Below, in pieces: positions 19,649-28,028 of a stretch of DNA of 64,000 nucleotides. Made by a program: the position numbers and the translations under genes. This stretch comes from Anaerosalibacter bizertensis. Lineage in GTDB: Bacteria > Bacillota > Clostridia > Tissierellales > Sporanaerobacteraceae. Location: positions 119,387 through 183,386 of the forward strand of contig NZ_VULR01000003.1 in NCBI RefSeq assembly GCF_009696605.1, written 5' to 3'. A model generated the notes under the pieces. That model searched no databases. It worked only from the letters and a program-made list of their open reading frames with translations, and had not been told where the DNA came from. How positions within the stretch are numbered: the first letter of the stretch is position 1; each line of letters opens with the position of its first letter.

Positions 19649-19673
19649 CGAATAAAATAAATAGGTTAACAAT
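19641..19673. promoter_or_regulatory. BirA operator (biotin box)
   Basis: ATTGTCAAC (19641-19649), 15 bp, GTTAACAAT (19665-19673): two nearly perfect inverted halves with the spacing known for Firmicute BirA sites. It overlaps the bioY -35, so bound BirA would block polymerase. A third half-like GTTTACAAT lies at 19608-19616 in the transcribed leader. Confidence 0.8.
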
Positions 19674-19693
19674 TACATGAAATAGAAAATATA

Positions 19694-19722
19694 TTGACAA
19701 ATATATTAACTGTGTTTATACT
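19694..19722 (+). promoter_or_regulatory. Promoter of the GntR-ABC operon
   Basis: TTGACA (19694-19699), exactly 17 bp, TATACT (19717-19722). The -10 lies inside the left arm of the inverted repeat listed next. Confidence 0.8.
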
Positions 19723-19758
19723 GTGTATAAACAACATACACAGTATAAACACAGTTAA
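19706..19758. promoter_or_regulatory. Perfect 23-bp inverted repeat, probable GntR autoregulatory operator
   Basis: Arms 19706-19728 and 19736-19758 are perfect reverse complements with a 7-nt centre (AAACAAC). The left arm plus centre also contains a smaller palindrome GTTTATA-N5-TATAAAC. It covers the -10 and the transcription start region and ends 21 bp before the regulator's start codon. YtrA-type GntR proteins usually repress their own ABC operons from such sites. Confidence 0.75.
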
Positions 19759-19779
19759 ATTAGAATAGGGGAGATGAAA

Positions 19780-20154
19780 ATGAGAATACTTATTTCAAAT
19801 TCCTCAAATGAGCCTATATATGAGCAAATATCTAGTCAAATAAAAGCTATGATACTTAAGGGAGATTTAAAAGAAGGGGATATGCTTCCTTCTATAAGGG
19901 GACTTGCTAAGGATCTTCAAATAAGTGTCATAACTACAAAGAGGGCTTATGATGAATTAGAAAGGGAAGGATTTATTGAATCAGTTCAAGGGAAGGGTTC
20001 TTTTGTTGCCAGTCAAAACAAGGAACTGATGAGAGAAATGAAACTAAAAATAATAGAAGAAAAATTGCAAGAAGTGGTCAAGGAAAGCAATATATTAGGA
20101 CTTTCTTATAGTGAAGTAAGTGAAATGCTAAGAATTTTATTTGAGGAGGTTTAA
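19780..20154 (+). CDS. YtrA-subfamily GntR transcriptional regulator
   Basis: The short regulator (124 residues) has a winged helix-turn-helix covering about residues 8-75: PIYEQISSQIKAMIL, GDMLPSIRGLAKDLQIS, TTKRAYDELEREGFI and GKGSFVA. Only a brief helical C-terminus follows for dimerisation, with no large ligand domain, which defines the YtrA subfamily. Two in-frame ATGs exist (19774, 19780). The SD AGGGGAG (19767-19773) touches the first and is well spaced for the second, so 19780 is preferred. The ATPase gene follows after 2 nt. Confidence 0.92.
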   Translation: MRILISNSSNEPIYEQISSQIKAMILKGDLKEGDMLPSIRGLAKDLQISVITTKRAYDELEREGFIESVQGKGSFVASQNKELMREMKLKIIEEKLQEVVKESNILGLSYSEVSEMLRILFEEV

Positions 20155-20156
20155 TC

Positions 20157-21011
20157 ATGAATTATATTTTAGAAGTTAATAACTTAAGAAAAGAATTTAA
20201 AAATTTCACATTGAATGATATCAGTTTCAAGCTGGAACCAGGATATATTATGGGATTTATTGGACCTAATGGAGCAGGCAAAAGTACTACTATTAAATTG
20301 ATAATGAATCTAATTAATAAAAGTGGTGGGGAAATAAAAGTATTTGGACTGGACCATATTGAACATGAAAAAGAAATAAAGGACAGGATAGGTTTTGTAT
20401 ATGATGAAAGCCATTATTATGAAAATTTAACTATAAAACAAATGAAAAGTATAGTATCAGGATTTTATTCAAAATGGGATGATAATATTTTTAATAGGTA
20501 TATGAGAGAATTTAACTTAAATCCAAAGTCTAAAATTAAGACTTTATCTAAAGGTATGAAGACGAAGTTTTCATTAGCAGTGGCACTTTCTCATAATGCA
20601 GATTTAATAATAATGGACGAACCTACTTCAGGATTGGATCCTATATTTAGACGGGAAATACTAGATATTTTACATAATATAATTCAAGATGAGCATAAAA
20701 GTATATTTTTTTCTACCCATATAACTACAGATTTAGAAAAAGTAGCAGACTATATTACCTTTATAAATAATGGAAAAATGGTATTTTCCAGACCTAAAGA
20801 TGAGATATTAGATAATTATGCAATGGTTAAAGGAGGAACAGATCTTCTTAACAGTGATACAAGAAATCAATTTATAGGATTAAGAGAGACATCAGTAGGA
20901 TTTGAAGGGCTTACGGACAATATTGATAATATTAAGAAGATATTTAAGGATGAAGTATTGATAGAAAGAGCAACTCTTGAAGATATAATGTTTTATATAG
21001 TAAGGAGGTAA
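20157..21011 (+). CDS. ABC transporter ATP-binding protein
   Basis: The 284-residue ATPase has Walker A GPNGAGKST, a Q-loop region, signature LSKGMKTKF, Walker B IIMDEPTSGLDP and the switch His in FFSTHI. A C-terminal extension of about 70 residues follows. It resembles the YtrB/BcrA type of ATPase found with GntR regulators in antibiotic or cell-envelope stress exporters. Two membrane subunits follow directly, so it energises their complex. The substrate is unknown. Confidence 0.92.
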   Translation: MNYILEVNNLRKEFKNFTLNDISFKLEPGYIMGFIGPNGAGKSTTIKLIMNLINKSGGEIKVFGLDHIEHEKEIKDRIGFVYDESHYYENLTIKQMKSIVSGFYSKWDDNIFNRYMREFNLNPKSKIKTLSKGMKTKFSLAVALSHNADLIIMDEPTSGLDPIFRREILDILHNIIQDEHKSIFFSTHITTDLEKVADYITFINNGKMVFSRPKDEILDNYAMVKGGTDLLNSDTRNQFIGLRETSVGFEGLTDNIDNIKKIFKDEVLIERATLEDIMFYIVRR

Positions 21012-21015
21012 TGTG

Positions 21016-21642
21016 ATGTTGAAACTACTGAAGAGGGATTTAAAACTTATGTTTTTTAGCAATTTTAATAAAGTGGTTTTTTTATTATTTATACCTTTAT
21101 TATTTATAATATGTAAACCTTGTGAGCAAAAATGGAGGTATTTTATTATAGTATACACCTATACCTATACTATATTTACAGAGCCATTTTTATATGATAT
21201 ATCGAGTCCTATTGTAAATTCTCTACCCATCAGTAGAAAGGAGATAGTGATATATAAATATGTATCTACATTTGTTTATTTTTTAATAGCAATTGTGTGG
21301 ACTGGGGTTTACTTGTGGATAATTAATGTTTTAGGAATAGCAGATGTGGATTATTTTAATTTAGAGATGCTAAGAGCGGTCCTACCTATGATACTTATTG
21401 TTTTATCTATATTATATCTAGTATATTTTGATTTTGGGTCTAGTGTAGCTTCAAGTGCATATGCAGTTATGTTTATAGTTTCTTTTAATAGAGTGATGAT
21501 GTTAGGGAGTTCAGGTGAAAAATCTTTATTAGGAAGGTTAATTCTTTCAGGTGATGGTAAATATATTTCAATTATGGCTATTATTCTATATCTATTATCA
21601 CTATTTATGTCAATGAATTTGTACAAAACAAAAGATATATAG
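21016..21642 (+). CDS. ABC-2 type transporter membrane subunit
   Basis: The 208-residue product has about six hydrophobic helices and no soluble domain. The frame can start at GTG 21013, but ATG 21016 is 7 nt after AGGAGG (21003-21008), which is made by the last Arg codons of the ATPase gene. Sequence is weakly conserved, as is usual for ABC-2 permeases. The SISRKE stretch after the second helix resembles the conserved 'P(I/L)sRkeiv' turn of this family. It is the first of two permeases. Confidence 0.8.
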   Translation: MLKLLKRDLKLMFFSNFNKVVFLLFIPLLFIICKPCEQKWRYFIIVYTYTYTIFTEPFLYDISSPIVNSLPISRKEIVIYKYVSTFVYFLIAIVWTGVYLWIINVLGIADVDYFNLEMLRAVLPMILIVLSILYLVYFDFGSSVASSAYAVMFIVSFNRVMMLGSSGEKSLLGRLILSGDGKYISIMAIILYLLSLFMSMNLYKTKDI

Positions 21643-21683
21643 ATTTAACTATTCTATATTTTAGTTTAAATAGGGGTGATATA

Positions 21684-22340
21684 ATGTTTAATTTACTTAA
21701 AAAGGATTTTATATTGTTATCTGGAGTAAGCATTTTTATAGTAATTTGTGCATATATTGATTCGATAATAGGTTTTATTCTTCTGAAGGCTAACAACATA
21801 AATATAGCATATACATTTGGCATTATTGGGATAGTATTTATTTTAATAGTTTCTTGTATTGAACATGATGGTAGGAATAAAAGTCAAGTGATTTTAAATA
21901 GTTTCCCTATTAAAAGAAGTGATATTGTGAAGGAAAAATACATAATTTTAATAGTATTTATATTAATCAGTTCAATCTTATTTTTTTTACTTACAAATAT
22001 AATTAAGGTAGTAAGTCATAAGACAGATGGAAGGGCTATAGGTATTTTAGATATTATTGTAGCTATAGATATATTACTTATATTTTATTCAATATATTTC
22101 CCTTTGTTCTTTAAGTTTGATAGTAACAATGTGTTTAACTCAATATTATTTATATTAGTACTTATTGCACCTAAGATACTTGTAAAAGTGTTTGATAGAT
22201 TTGAGGTAGAAAGAATATTAGATATGGTAGAGAGCCTAAATTCCTATAAAGTAAGCATAGTTATATTCATATTTTCTATAGCAATATATTGTATTTCGCT
22301 TCAAGTATCTAAACATATATACCTAAAGAGAGAATTTTAG
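21684..22340 (+). CDS. ABC-2 type transporter membrane subunit (second)
   Basis: The 218-residue protein has about six hydrophobic segments. It shares with the preceding subunit a cytosolic turn of the type 'NSFPIKRSDIVKEKYI', characteristic of ABC-2 permeases. It probably pairs with the upstream permease as a heterodimer on the shared ATPase. A 41-nt gap with SD AGGGGTGAT precedes the ATG. It is the last gene of the GntR operon. The substrate cannot be told from sequence. Confidence 0.78.
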   Translation: MFNLLKKDFILLSGVSIFIVICAYIDSIIGFILLKANNINIAYTFGIIGIVFILIVSCIEHDGRNKSQVILNSFPIKRSDIVKEKYIILIVFILISSILFFLLTNIIKVVSHKTDGRAIGILDIIVAIDILLIFYSIYFPLFFKFDSNNVFNSILFILVLIAPKILVKVFDRFEVERILDMVESLNSYKVSIVIFIFSIAIYCISLQVSKHIYLKREF

Positions 22341-22358
22341 AAGGGCAAATTGCCCTTC
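22341..22358. terminator. Weak inverted repeat between convergent genes
   Basis: AAGGGCAA and TTGCCCTT flank a single A; the real loop would be about 5 nt. It follows the ABC operon and precedes the dsdA stop. The T tract is poor. Confidence 0.4.
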
Positions 22359-22360
22359 CT

Positions 22361-23701
22361 TTATTCAATATACTTTCCTATTTTATAATACTCATTCATT
22401 ATATCTTTAGGTATTAGACTTCCTCCTGTTGCCCAACAAATATGGGTTATATTATTTTTTTGATCTATTAAATTTTGTTTTTTAATATATTCTAATCCCT
22501 CACTGCTAGATAAAAATATAGGTCCCATAAATCCAGCTAGGGCGGAAGGTTCTAAATATATATTTTCTTCATTCACTAATGCAGTTAAAAATCTATAAAG
22601 TTTGCTGTCATCAATAGTATAGGCACCACTTAATAGATTTTCCATTGTTTTTCCTACAAAACTAGAAGGTCTACCTACTGCTAATCCATCAGCTTCAGTT
22701 TTATTATCTATTCCAAAATCTTGGACACAGATTTTACTATGTAGTCCAGTTATAAGTCCAAGTAACATTGCTGGGGAATGGGTTGGTTCTGCAAAAAAAC
22801 AGTGAACATTATCTCCGTAGACTAATTTAAGACCATAGGCAACACCACCGGGACCACCACCAACTCCACAAGGTAAATATACGAACAATGGATGTCTTTC
22901 ATCAACTAATATATTCATTTTTTCAAGTTGTTTTTGAAGCCTAAAACCTGCTACTGCATATCCAGTAAATAAATCTCTAGAATTTTCATCATCTATGAAA
23001 TAACTATTTGGGTCTATATCTGAAAGCTTTCTTCCCTCTTCTACTGCTTTTGAATAATCAGATGAATATTCTACAACTTCTACGCCTTTGCTTCTTAGGA
23101 GATCTTTTTTCCACTGTTTTGCATCGGAAGACATATGCACTTTTACTTTAAATCCTAACTTTGCACTAATTATCCCTATACTTAAACCAAGGTTCCCAGT
23201 ACTGCCTACTTGGATAGTATATTTAGAATAGAAGTTTCTAAATGTATCACTATTAATTTTTGAATAATTATCATTTTTAGAAAGAAGTCCTTCATTGAGA
23301 GCAAGATTTTCAGCATGTTTAAGTACTTCATATATGCCTCCCCTTGCCTTTATGGAACCAGCTATAGGTAAATTGCTATCAAGTTTAACTAATAGATTAC
23401 CAAATATTTTAGTTTCTAAATCTTTTTCCATATATTTTTTCATATTAGGAATTCTAGATATAGGGGATTCTATAATACCATTTAGTTTGTTTGTTTCAGG
23501 AAAAGTACTTTTTATATATGGAGCAAATCTATTTAATCTATCTTCTGCATCTTTTACATCTTTTTCTGAAATTTGAAGTTTGTCTTTTATAGTTTCAAAG
23601 CTTTCATATTTAGGATTTATCCAAAAAACTTCATTTAAATCCTTTATTTTTTTAATAAGAGGAAAATCTTTTTCTAAGGAATAGAAATTTGTGTCATCCA
23701 T
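22361..23701 (-). CDS. dsdA: D-serine ammonia-lyase (PLP)
   Basis: The enzyme deaminates D-serine (and D-threonine) to pyruvate (or 2-oxobutyrate) and ammonia, for detoxification or carbon and nitrogen supply. The 446-residue fold-type II PLP enzyme has its Schiff-base lysine at Lys118 in GSIKARGG. The phosphate-binding glycine loop is CGVGGGPGG, and [11 protein letters not shown] is the usual substrate loop. Length matches DsdA (about 440). SD GGGGG lies 9-10 nt before the ATG. There is no DsdX/DsdC neighbour; the DsrE gene upstream is unrelated in function. Confidence 0.95.
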   Translation of the reverse strand: MDDTNFYSLEKDFPLIKKIKDLNEVFWINPKYESFETIKDKLQISEKDVKDAEDRLNRFAPYIKSTFPETNKLNGIIESPISRIPNMKKYMEKDLETKIFGNLLVKLDSNLPIAGSIKARGGIYEVLKHAENLALNEGLLSKNDNYSKINSDTFRNFYSKYTIQVGSTGNLGLSIGIISAKLGFKVKVHMSSDAKQWKKDLLRSKGVEVVEYSSDYSKAVEEGRKLSDIDPNSYFIDDENSRDLFTGYAVAGFRLQKQLEKMNILVDERHPLFVYLPCGVGGGPGGVAYGLKLVYGDNVHCFFAEPTHSPAMLLGLITGLHSKICVQDFGIDNKTEADGLAVGRPSSFVGKTMENLLSGAYTIDDSKLYRFLTALVNEENIYLEPSALAGFMGPIFLSSSEGLEYIKKQNLIDQKNNITHICWATGGSLIPKDIMNEYYKIGKYIE

Positions 23702-23751
23702 TTTTAAAGCCCCCTTTTATATTATATAAATATATTTTATCACAAATAAAC

Positions 23752-24228
23752 TTATATAAATAATTGTATATTTGATTCTAATGCATCTTTTAAGTATTCT
23801 TCAGCAGTAATTATTTTTACTTCAGAAAGCAATTCTTCTTCTTTGAATCCCATTACTTCTAGGGATAGTTTACAACCACACATATTTACATCTTTTTTTA
23901 TAGCACCATTTAAGAAATCTTTTAAAGTAGGAGTTTCATTTTCTTCCATCATATCTCTAAGCATCTTTTTTCCAATACCACCAATATTCATCTTAGAAAG
24001 GGGAAGTTCTTCTATACCTCTAGGAGTTAAATTAGCAAACATTTTTTCATAGGTAGTTTTATCCTCGTCAGTCATTTTTTGCGGATCCCTAACAAGACAA
24101 AGTCCCCAAAAGGCAAAGAACATAGTTACATCCATCTCCATTGTTTTTGCTGCATTAGCTAAGATAAGGGCTGCTAACGCTTTGTCATATTCCCCGCTAA
24201 ACATTAGAATATTCATTTTTTTATCCAT
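23752..24228 (-). CDS. DsrE/DsrF-like (peroxiredoxin-type fold) protein
   Basis: DsrE-family proteins carry or shuttle persulfide sulfur, or act in membrane sulfide chemistry. This 158-residue member has the DsrE/DrsH-like pattern: MNILMFSGEYDKALAALILANAA, then EMDVTMFFAFWGLCL, and later NMCGCKLSLEVMG, whose CxC pair is the likely sulfur-carrying site. It lies 25 nt downstream of a cysteine-desulfurase-like gene on the same strand, which suggests the enzyme supplies its sulfur. Its SD (GGAGG, then U7, then AUG) is one arm of a stable hairpin. Confidence 0.85.
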   Translation of the reverse strand: MDKKMNILMFSGEYDKALAALILANAAKTMEMDVTMFFAFWGLCLVRDPQKMTDEDKTTYEKMFANLTPRGIEELPLSKMNIGGIGKKMLRDMMEENETPTLKDFLNGAIKKDVNMCGCKLSLEVMGFKEEELLSEVKIITAEEYLKDALESNIQLFI

Positions 24229-24231
24229 AAA

Positions 24232-24272
24232 AAAACCTCCTTTTTCTTTAGTTTTAGAAAAAAGGAGGTTTT
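24232..24272 (-). promoter_or_regulatory. Terminator-like hairpin containing the SD of the DsrE gene
   Basis: On the minus strand AAAACCTCCTTTTT pairs with AAAAAGGAGGTTTT (14 bp) around a 13-nt loop that contains the desulfurase stop codon. The 3' arm holds the DsrE SD GGAGG and is followed by U7 and the AUG. It fits an intrinsic terminator, an SD-sequestering hairpin opened by ribosomes finishing the desulfurase, or both. Confidence 0.7.
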
Positions 24273-25567
24273 CTATACTTATTATTATATTTTTCTATAT
24301 TTACTGCAATATCTTCAAGGAGTTTCATAAAGATATTTATTTCTTCAAAATTATTATAAATGCCAAAACTAATTCTAACCATACCAGGACGAGGAAGAGT
24401 TGGATCTTTTCTGTATTTTTCCATATCCTCTGTATTTACTTTAAGTAGTTTTTGTATATATGGTTGTGCACAAAAACATCCGCTTCTTACTGCAATTCCA
24501 CCTTCAGCAGCAAGTATTTCAGCTACTTTTTCATGATGTATTCCCTTGATATTGAAAGGAATTATAGAAACCCTATTATATATAGTAGAGTCGCAATATA
24601 GATTGATATTAGGTATATTTTTTATTTTTTCAAGTGCATATCCAGCTAAAAGCTTTTCGTGTTCATCAATATTTTCCATACCTATGTTTTTTAATATTTT
24701 TATACTATGTACCAATGCCACCACACCTAAAAGGTTTGGAGTTCCAGCTTCTTCTTTATTAGGTGGGTCTTCCCATAGTACAAAGTCAGGAGTTACTATA
24801 TTAGCAGTTCCACCACCCATAAATTCTGGATCTCCTTTTTTGAAAGTTTCCTTTGGTCCAATAAGTACACCGGTACCAAAAGGAGCATACATTTTATGAG
24901 CAGAAAAGGCTAGATAATCTATATGTTCACTAGAGTTAAAAGGCTTCATATCTACTGGATAGTGAGGTACTAGTTGGGCTCCATCTACTAATATTTTTGC
25001 ACCATGCTTATGAGATATTTCAGCAATTTCATGGATAGGATTTATATATCCTGTTACATTAGAAGCTCCTGTAACTGTTACTAATTTGACTTTGCCCTTG
25101 TGTTTTTTTAGTTTATATTCTAAATCATCTAAAGACAGTCTACCAGATGAATCTATATCTACATAGTCTACATTATATTTGTTTCGCCAAGGTAAATCAT
25201 TTGAATGATGCTCCATAAATGTAGATAAAACAATACTATTTTTATTATCTTCAAGCAATCTATAAGATAGTTTATTTATTGCTTCTGTTGTATTTTTAAC
25301 AAATATTAATTCATGATATCTAGGATCTCCTTTAACAAAGTCTAAAACAATTTCTCTAGCATTATCATAGAAATTAGATGAAACTATAGACTTATATCCT
25401 GTACCCCTATGGATAGAAGAATACAAAGAAGAAAAATGATTAATTCCATCAATGACAGAACAAAATGGAGGGGTTGTAGCCCCATTATCAAAGTTTATAT
25501 AAGGTACTTTTTTATCATTTGTAATTGGCACCAATGTATTTACTCCAAAAACTAAATTTCTATACAT
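24254..25567 (-). CDS. Class V aminotransferase / cysteine desulfurase-like protein
   Basis: This PLP enzyme is of the NifS/SufS group, which typically removes sulfur from cysteine as an enzyme persulfide. The 437 residues include the PLP lysine in AFSAHKMYAPFGTGVLIG, the aspartate region ILVDGAQLVPHYP and a cysteine loop RSGCFCAQPYIQ. The two cysteines in that loop differ from the single catalytic Cys of classical IscS or SufS, so a related activity is possible. SD AGGTGATG precedes the ATG. The DsrE gene follows and probably accepts the sulfur. No iscU or suf genes are present nearby. Confidence 0.85.
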   Translation of the reverse strand: MYRNLVFGVNTLVPITNDKKVPYINFDNGATTPPFCSVIDGINHFSSLYSSIHRGTGYKSIVSSNFYDNAREIVLDFVKGDPRYHELIFVKNTTEAINKLSYRLLEDNKNSIVLSTFMEHHSNDLPWRNKYNVDYVDIDSSGRLSLDDLEYKLKKHKGKVKLVTVTGASNVTGYINPIHEIAEISHKHGAKILVDGAQLVPHYPVDMKPFNSSEHIDYLAFSAHKMYAPFGTGVLIGPKETFKKGDPEFMGGGTANIVTPDFVLWEDPPNKEEAGTPNLLGVVALVHSIKILKNIGMENIDEHEKLLAGYALEKIKNIPNINLYCDSTIYNRVSIIPFNIKGIHHEKVAEILAAEGGIAVRSGCFCAQPYIQKLLKVNTEDMEKYRKDPTLPRPGMVRISFGIYNNFEEINIFMKLLEDIAVNIEKYNNKYRKPPFF

Positions 25568-25656
25568 TATTCATCACCTAAAGTTCATTTTGATATTATT
25601 ATATTTAATAGAACAAAAAATGTTACTTACAAAAGTTGAATAAAACTTTAAAACCT

Positions 25657-25685
25657 TTGTTTTAACTATAATTTTATAATATAAT
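25657..25685 (+). promoter_or_regulatory. Promoter of the EamA transporter gene
   Basis: TTGTTT (25657-25662), exactly 17 bp, TATAAT (25680-25685), 39 bp before the start codon. Confidence 0.65.
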
Positions 25686-25724
25686 GAAAATGGTGAATTG
25701 GATAAAAAAAGGAGGAGGGAGTAA

Positions 25725-26606
25725 ATGGAGGAAACAAATAAGAGGACAAGTTTATTTGCAGATTTATCATTATTATTAGTAGCTATTATATGGGGAAGTA
25801 CTTTTGTAGTTGTAAAAAATGCATTAGAACATGTAACTCCTATGTATATGATTGCTATTAGATTTGGAATCTCTTCTATTCTTATGATTTTAGTTTTCTT
25901 TAAAAGATTTAAGAAAACTAAATGGTCAGATGTAAAAGCAGGTTTTACTATAGGAATATTTTTATTTGTAGCTTATATGGCCCAAACTATAGGTCTCCAG
26001 TATACTACTGCAGGTAAACAAGCTTTTATTACAGGAACCAATGTAGTTATGGTACCATTTTTATATTGGGCAATAAATAAAACAAGGCCTGATAAATATG
26101 AAATTATAGCAGCTTTTCTCTGTTTTTTAGGTATAGGCTTTTTAACTTTTGAGAAAAATTTATCTATGGGACTTGGAGATGGATTAACCCTTTTATGTGC
26201 ATTATTTTTCGCTTCTCATATAGTTTCTATAGGATATTTTGCAGAAAAACATGATCCTGTATTATTGACTATATACCAATTTTTACTTACGGCAATCCTT
26301 TCCCTTATATCTGCAAGTATTTTCGAACCTAAAATAACAGGATTTACAAAAGAAGCTATATTTCCTATACTATATTTAGCTGTTTTTGGAACATTGGTTG
26401 CTTATTTTATTCAGAATATGGCACAAAAGTATACAAAATCTACTCATGCGGCTATTATCTTAAGTATGGAGTCTGTTTTTGGTAGTTTATTTTCTGTTTT
26501 AATATTAAAAGAGCCTTTTACTTTAAAGTTTTTTATTGGATGTAGTGCAATATTAATTTCCATAATTACAGCAGAAACAAAGTGGGATTTTTTAAAAAGA
26601 GAATAA
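25725..26606 (+). CDS. DMT superfamily EamA-type transporter
   Basis: The 293-residue inner-membrane protein shows ten predicted helices in two EamA repeats. The first opens with LLVAIIWGSTFVVVKNAL and the second with TLLCALFFASHIVSIGYF, and GTLVAYFIQNMAQKYTKSTHAAIILSMESVF holds the typical end of repeat two. EamA proteins export or exchange amino acids and other metabolites by secondary transport; substrates are not predictable. SD AGGAGGGAG precedes the ATG. It is a single-gene unit with its own promoter and terminator. Confidence 0.9.
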   Translation: MEETNKRTSLFADLSLLLVAIIWGSTFVVVKNALEHVTPMYMIAIRFGISSILMILVFFKRFKKTKWSDVKAGFTIGIFLFVAYMAQTIGLQYTTAGKQAFITGTNVVMVPFLYWAINKTRPDKYEIIAAFLCFLGIGFLTFEKNLSMGLGDGLTLLCALFFASHIVSIGYFAEKHDPVLLTIYQFLLTAILSLISASIFEPKITGFTKEAIFPILYLAVFGTLVAYFIQNMAQKYTKSTHAAIILSMESVFGSLFSVLILKEPFTLKFFIGCSAILISIITAETKWDFLKRE

Positions 26607-26632
26607 TTTTACATAAAAATATAATGTGAAAA

Positions 26633-26682
26633 AAGAAGGTGTTGTACTAATTAGTATACATCTTCCTTTTTATTTTTCGTTA
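26633..26682 (+). terminator. Terminator of the EamA gene
   Basis: A long imperfect stem (GTACTAA/TTAGTAT inside, GAAGGTG/CATCTTC outside, one bulge) ends in CTTTTTATTTTTC. Confidence 0.7.
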
Positions 26683-26768
26683 AAATAATATCATTATTTC
26701 ACTTATATATTTACAAATGATATAATAATTACATATTATATTTAAATGACACAGTTTAAGGTGATACA

Positions 26769-28028
26769 ATGGACAAGAAAAAAAGGTTTATTTTAACTAT
26801 TTTTGCAGTAGGTTTGTCCTCACAACTCTATATAAATTTTTACATATCAAATTTTAAGTTTTCTTTTGCAGGTATAGTTTTTCCTATATTTTTATTTATG
26901 TATGACGAGATTAACCCAATTTTATTAGGAACATTTTCAGGATTGTCGTTATATATTTTTAGAGTTATTTTAGGAGGGAGCATTTCTGATGTAGGTGTAT
27001 TTTGGTATTTTCCAGAGACTATTTTTTATATAATTTATGGTGTTGTTTTCTTTTTATTTAAAAACTATTTATTCTCTATTACATTGAATCAAATGTTCAT
27101 TATCTCTTTTATAAGTGATTTACTAGGCAATTTTTTAGAAGCTTATATTAGGATAGGGAATAGTATTTTTTTAGATAATATTAAGCTAATTAAAAGCTTA
27201 ATATTAGTAGCTTTTTTAAGAGCAGGATTTGTATGGTTAATACTTAATGCTCTTAAGTACTATAGGATGTTTTTAATTAAAAAAGAGCATGAAGAGAGAT
27301 ATATTAAACTCCTTTGGCTAACATCCAGATTAAAGACAGAAGTTTATTGGATGGAAAAGAACATGGAAAATATTGAATCTGTAATGTCCAATGCGTATGA
27401 GTTGTTTTTTAAAATTAAGAATGAAGAAGAAATAGAAAGCTGGGAAAATAGAGCCTTAGAAATATCCAAAGACGTTCATGAAATAAAAAAAGAATATGGA
27501 CTAGTAGTTAAAGGTATAGAAGATATGATTTCTAATAAACTTGATGATAATGGAATGCACTTTCATGAATTAGGATTAATACTTAAGGAAAGCATGGAAA
27601 CAGAAATCAAATATAGGAAGAAAAGAATTACCTTAGACTTCCAATTAGGAAAGGATTTTTATACAGAAAAACATTATTATTTAATGTCTATATTAAGAAA
27701 TATTATAATGAATTCTATTGATTCTATTGAAGATAGGGGCAAAATTATTTTTATTCATGAAAGTGAAGATGAAAAACATATTTTTATAATTAAAGATACT
27801 GGCTGTGGGATACCAAAAGAAGATTTGGCTTATATTTTTTCTCCAGGTTATTCCACAAAGATAAATTATGTTACAGGAGAAATAAATAGAGGTTTAGGAT
27901 TAAGTCTTGTTAAAAATATAGTTGAAATTCATTTAAAAGGGGATATTTCTATAGATTCTAAAGAAGCTAAAGGGACTAAGTTTGAAATATCTATTCCAAT
28001 TATAGAATTGGAGGGTAATAACATATGA
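26769..28028 (+). CDS. Sensor histidine kinase, GlnK/YcbA-like
   Basis: The 419-residue membrane kinase has about six N-terminal hydrophobic helices (residues 8-170). A dimerisation segment follows with the likely phospho-acceptor His237 in DVHEIKKEY. The C-terminal ATPase shows N box RNIIMNSIDSI, G1 DTGCGIP and G2 GLGLSLVKNIVEIH. Architecture and partner match Bacillus subtilis GlnK (YcbA), which with GlnL turns on a Na+/glutamine symporter of the AGCS family. The response regulator overlaps by 4 nt (ATGA) and two AGCS genes follow, so the same role is inferred. Confidence 0.88.
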   Translation: MDKKKRFILTIFAVGLSSQLYINFYISNFKFSFAGIVFPIFLFMYDEINPILLGTFSGLSLYIFRVILGGSISDVGVFWYFPETIFYIIYGVVFFLFKNYLFSITLNQMFIISFISDLLGNFLEAYIRIGNSIFLDNIKLIKSLILVAFLRAGFVWLILNALKYYRMFLIKKEHEERYIKLLWLTSRLKTEVYWMEKNMENIESVMSNAYELFFKIKNEEEIESWENRALEISKDVHEIKKEYGLVVKGIEDMISNKLDDNGMHFHELGLILKESMETEIKYRKKRITLDFQLGKDFYTEKHYYLMSILRNIIMNSIDSIEDRGKIIFIHESEDEKHIFIIKDTGCGIPKEDLAYIFSPGYSTKINYVTGEINRGLGLSLVKNIVEIHLKGDISIDSKEAKGTKFEISIPIIELEGNNI

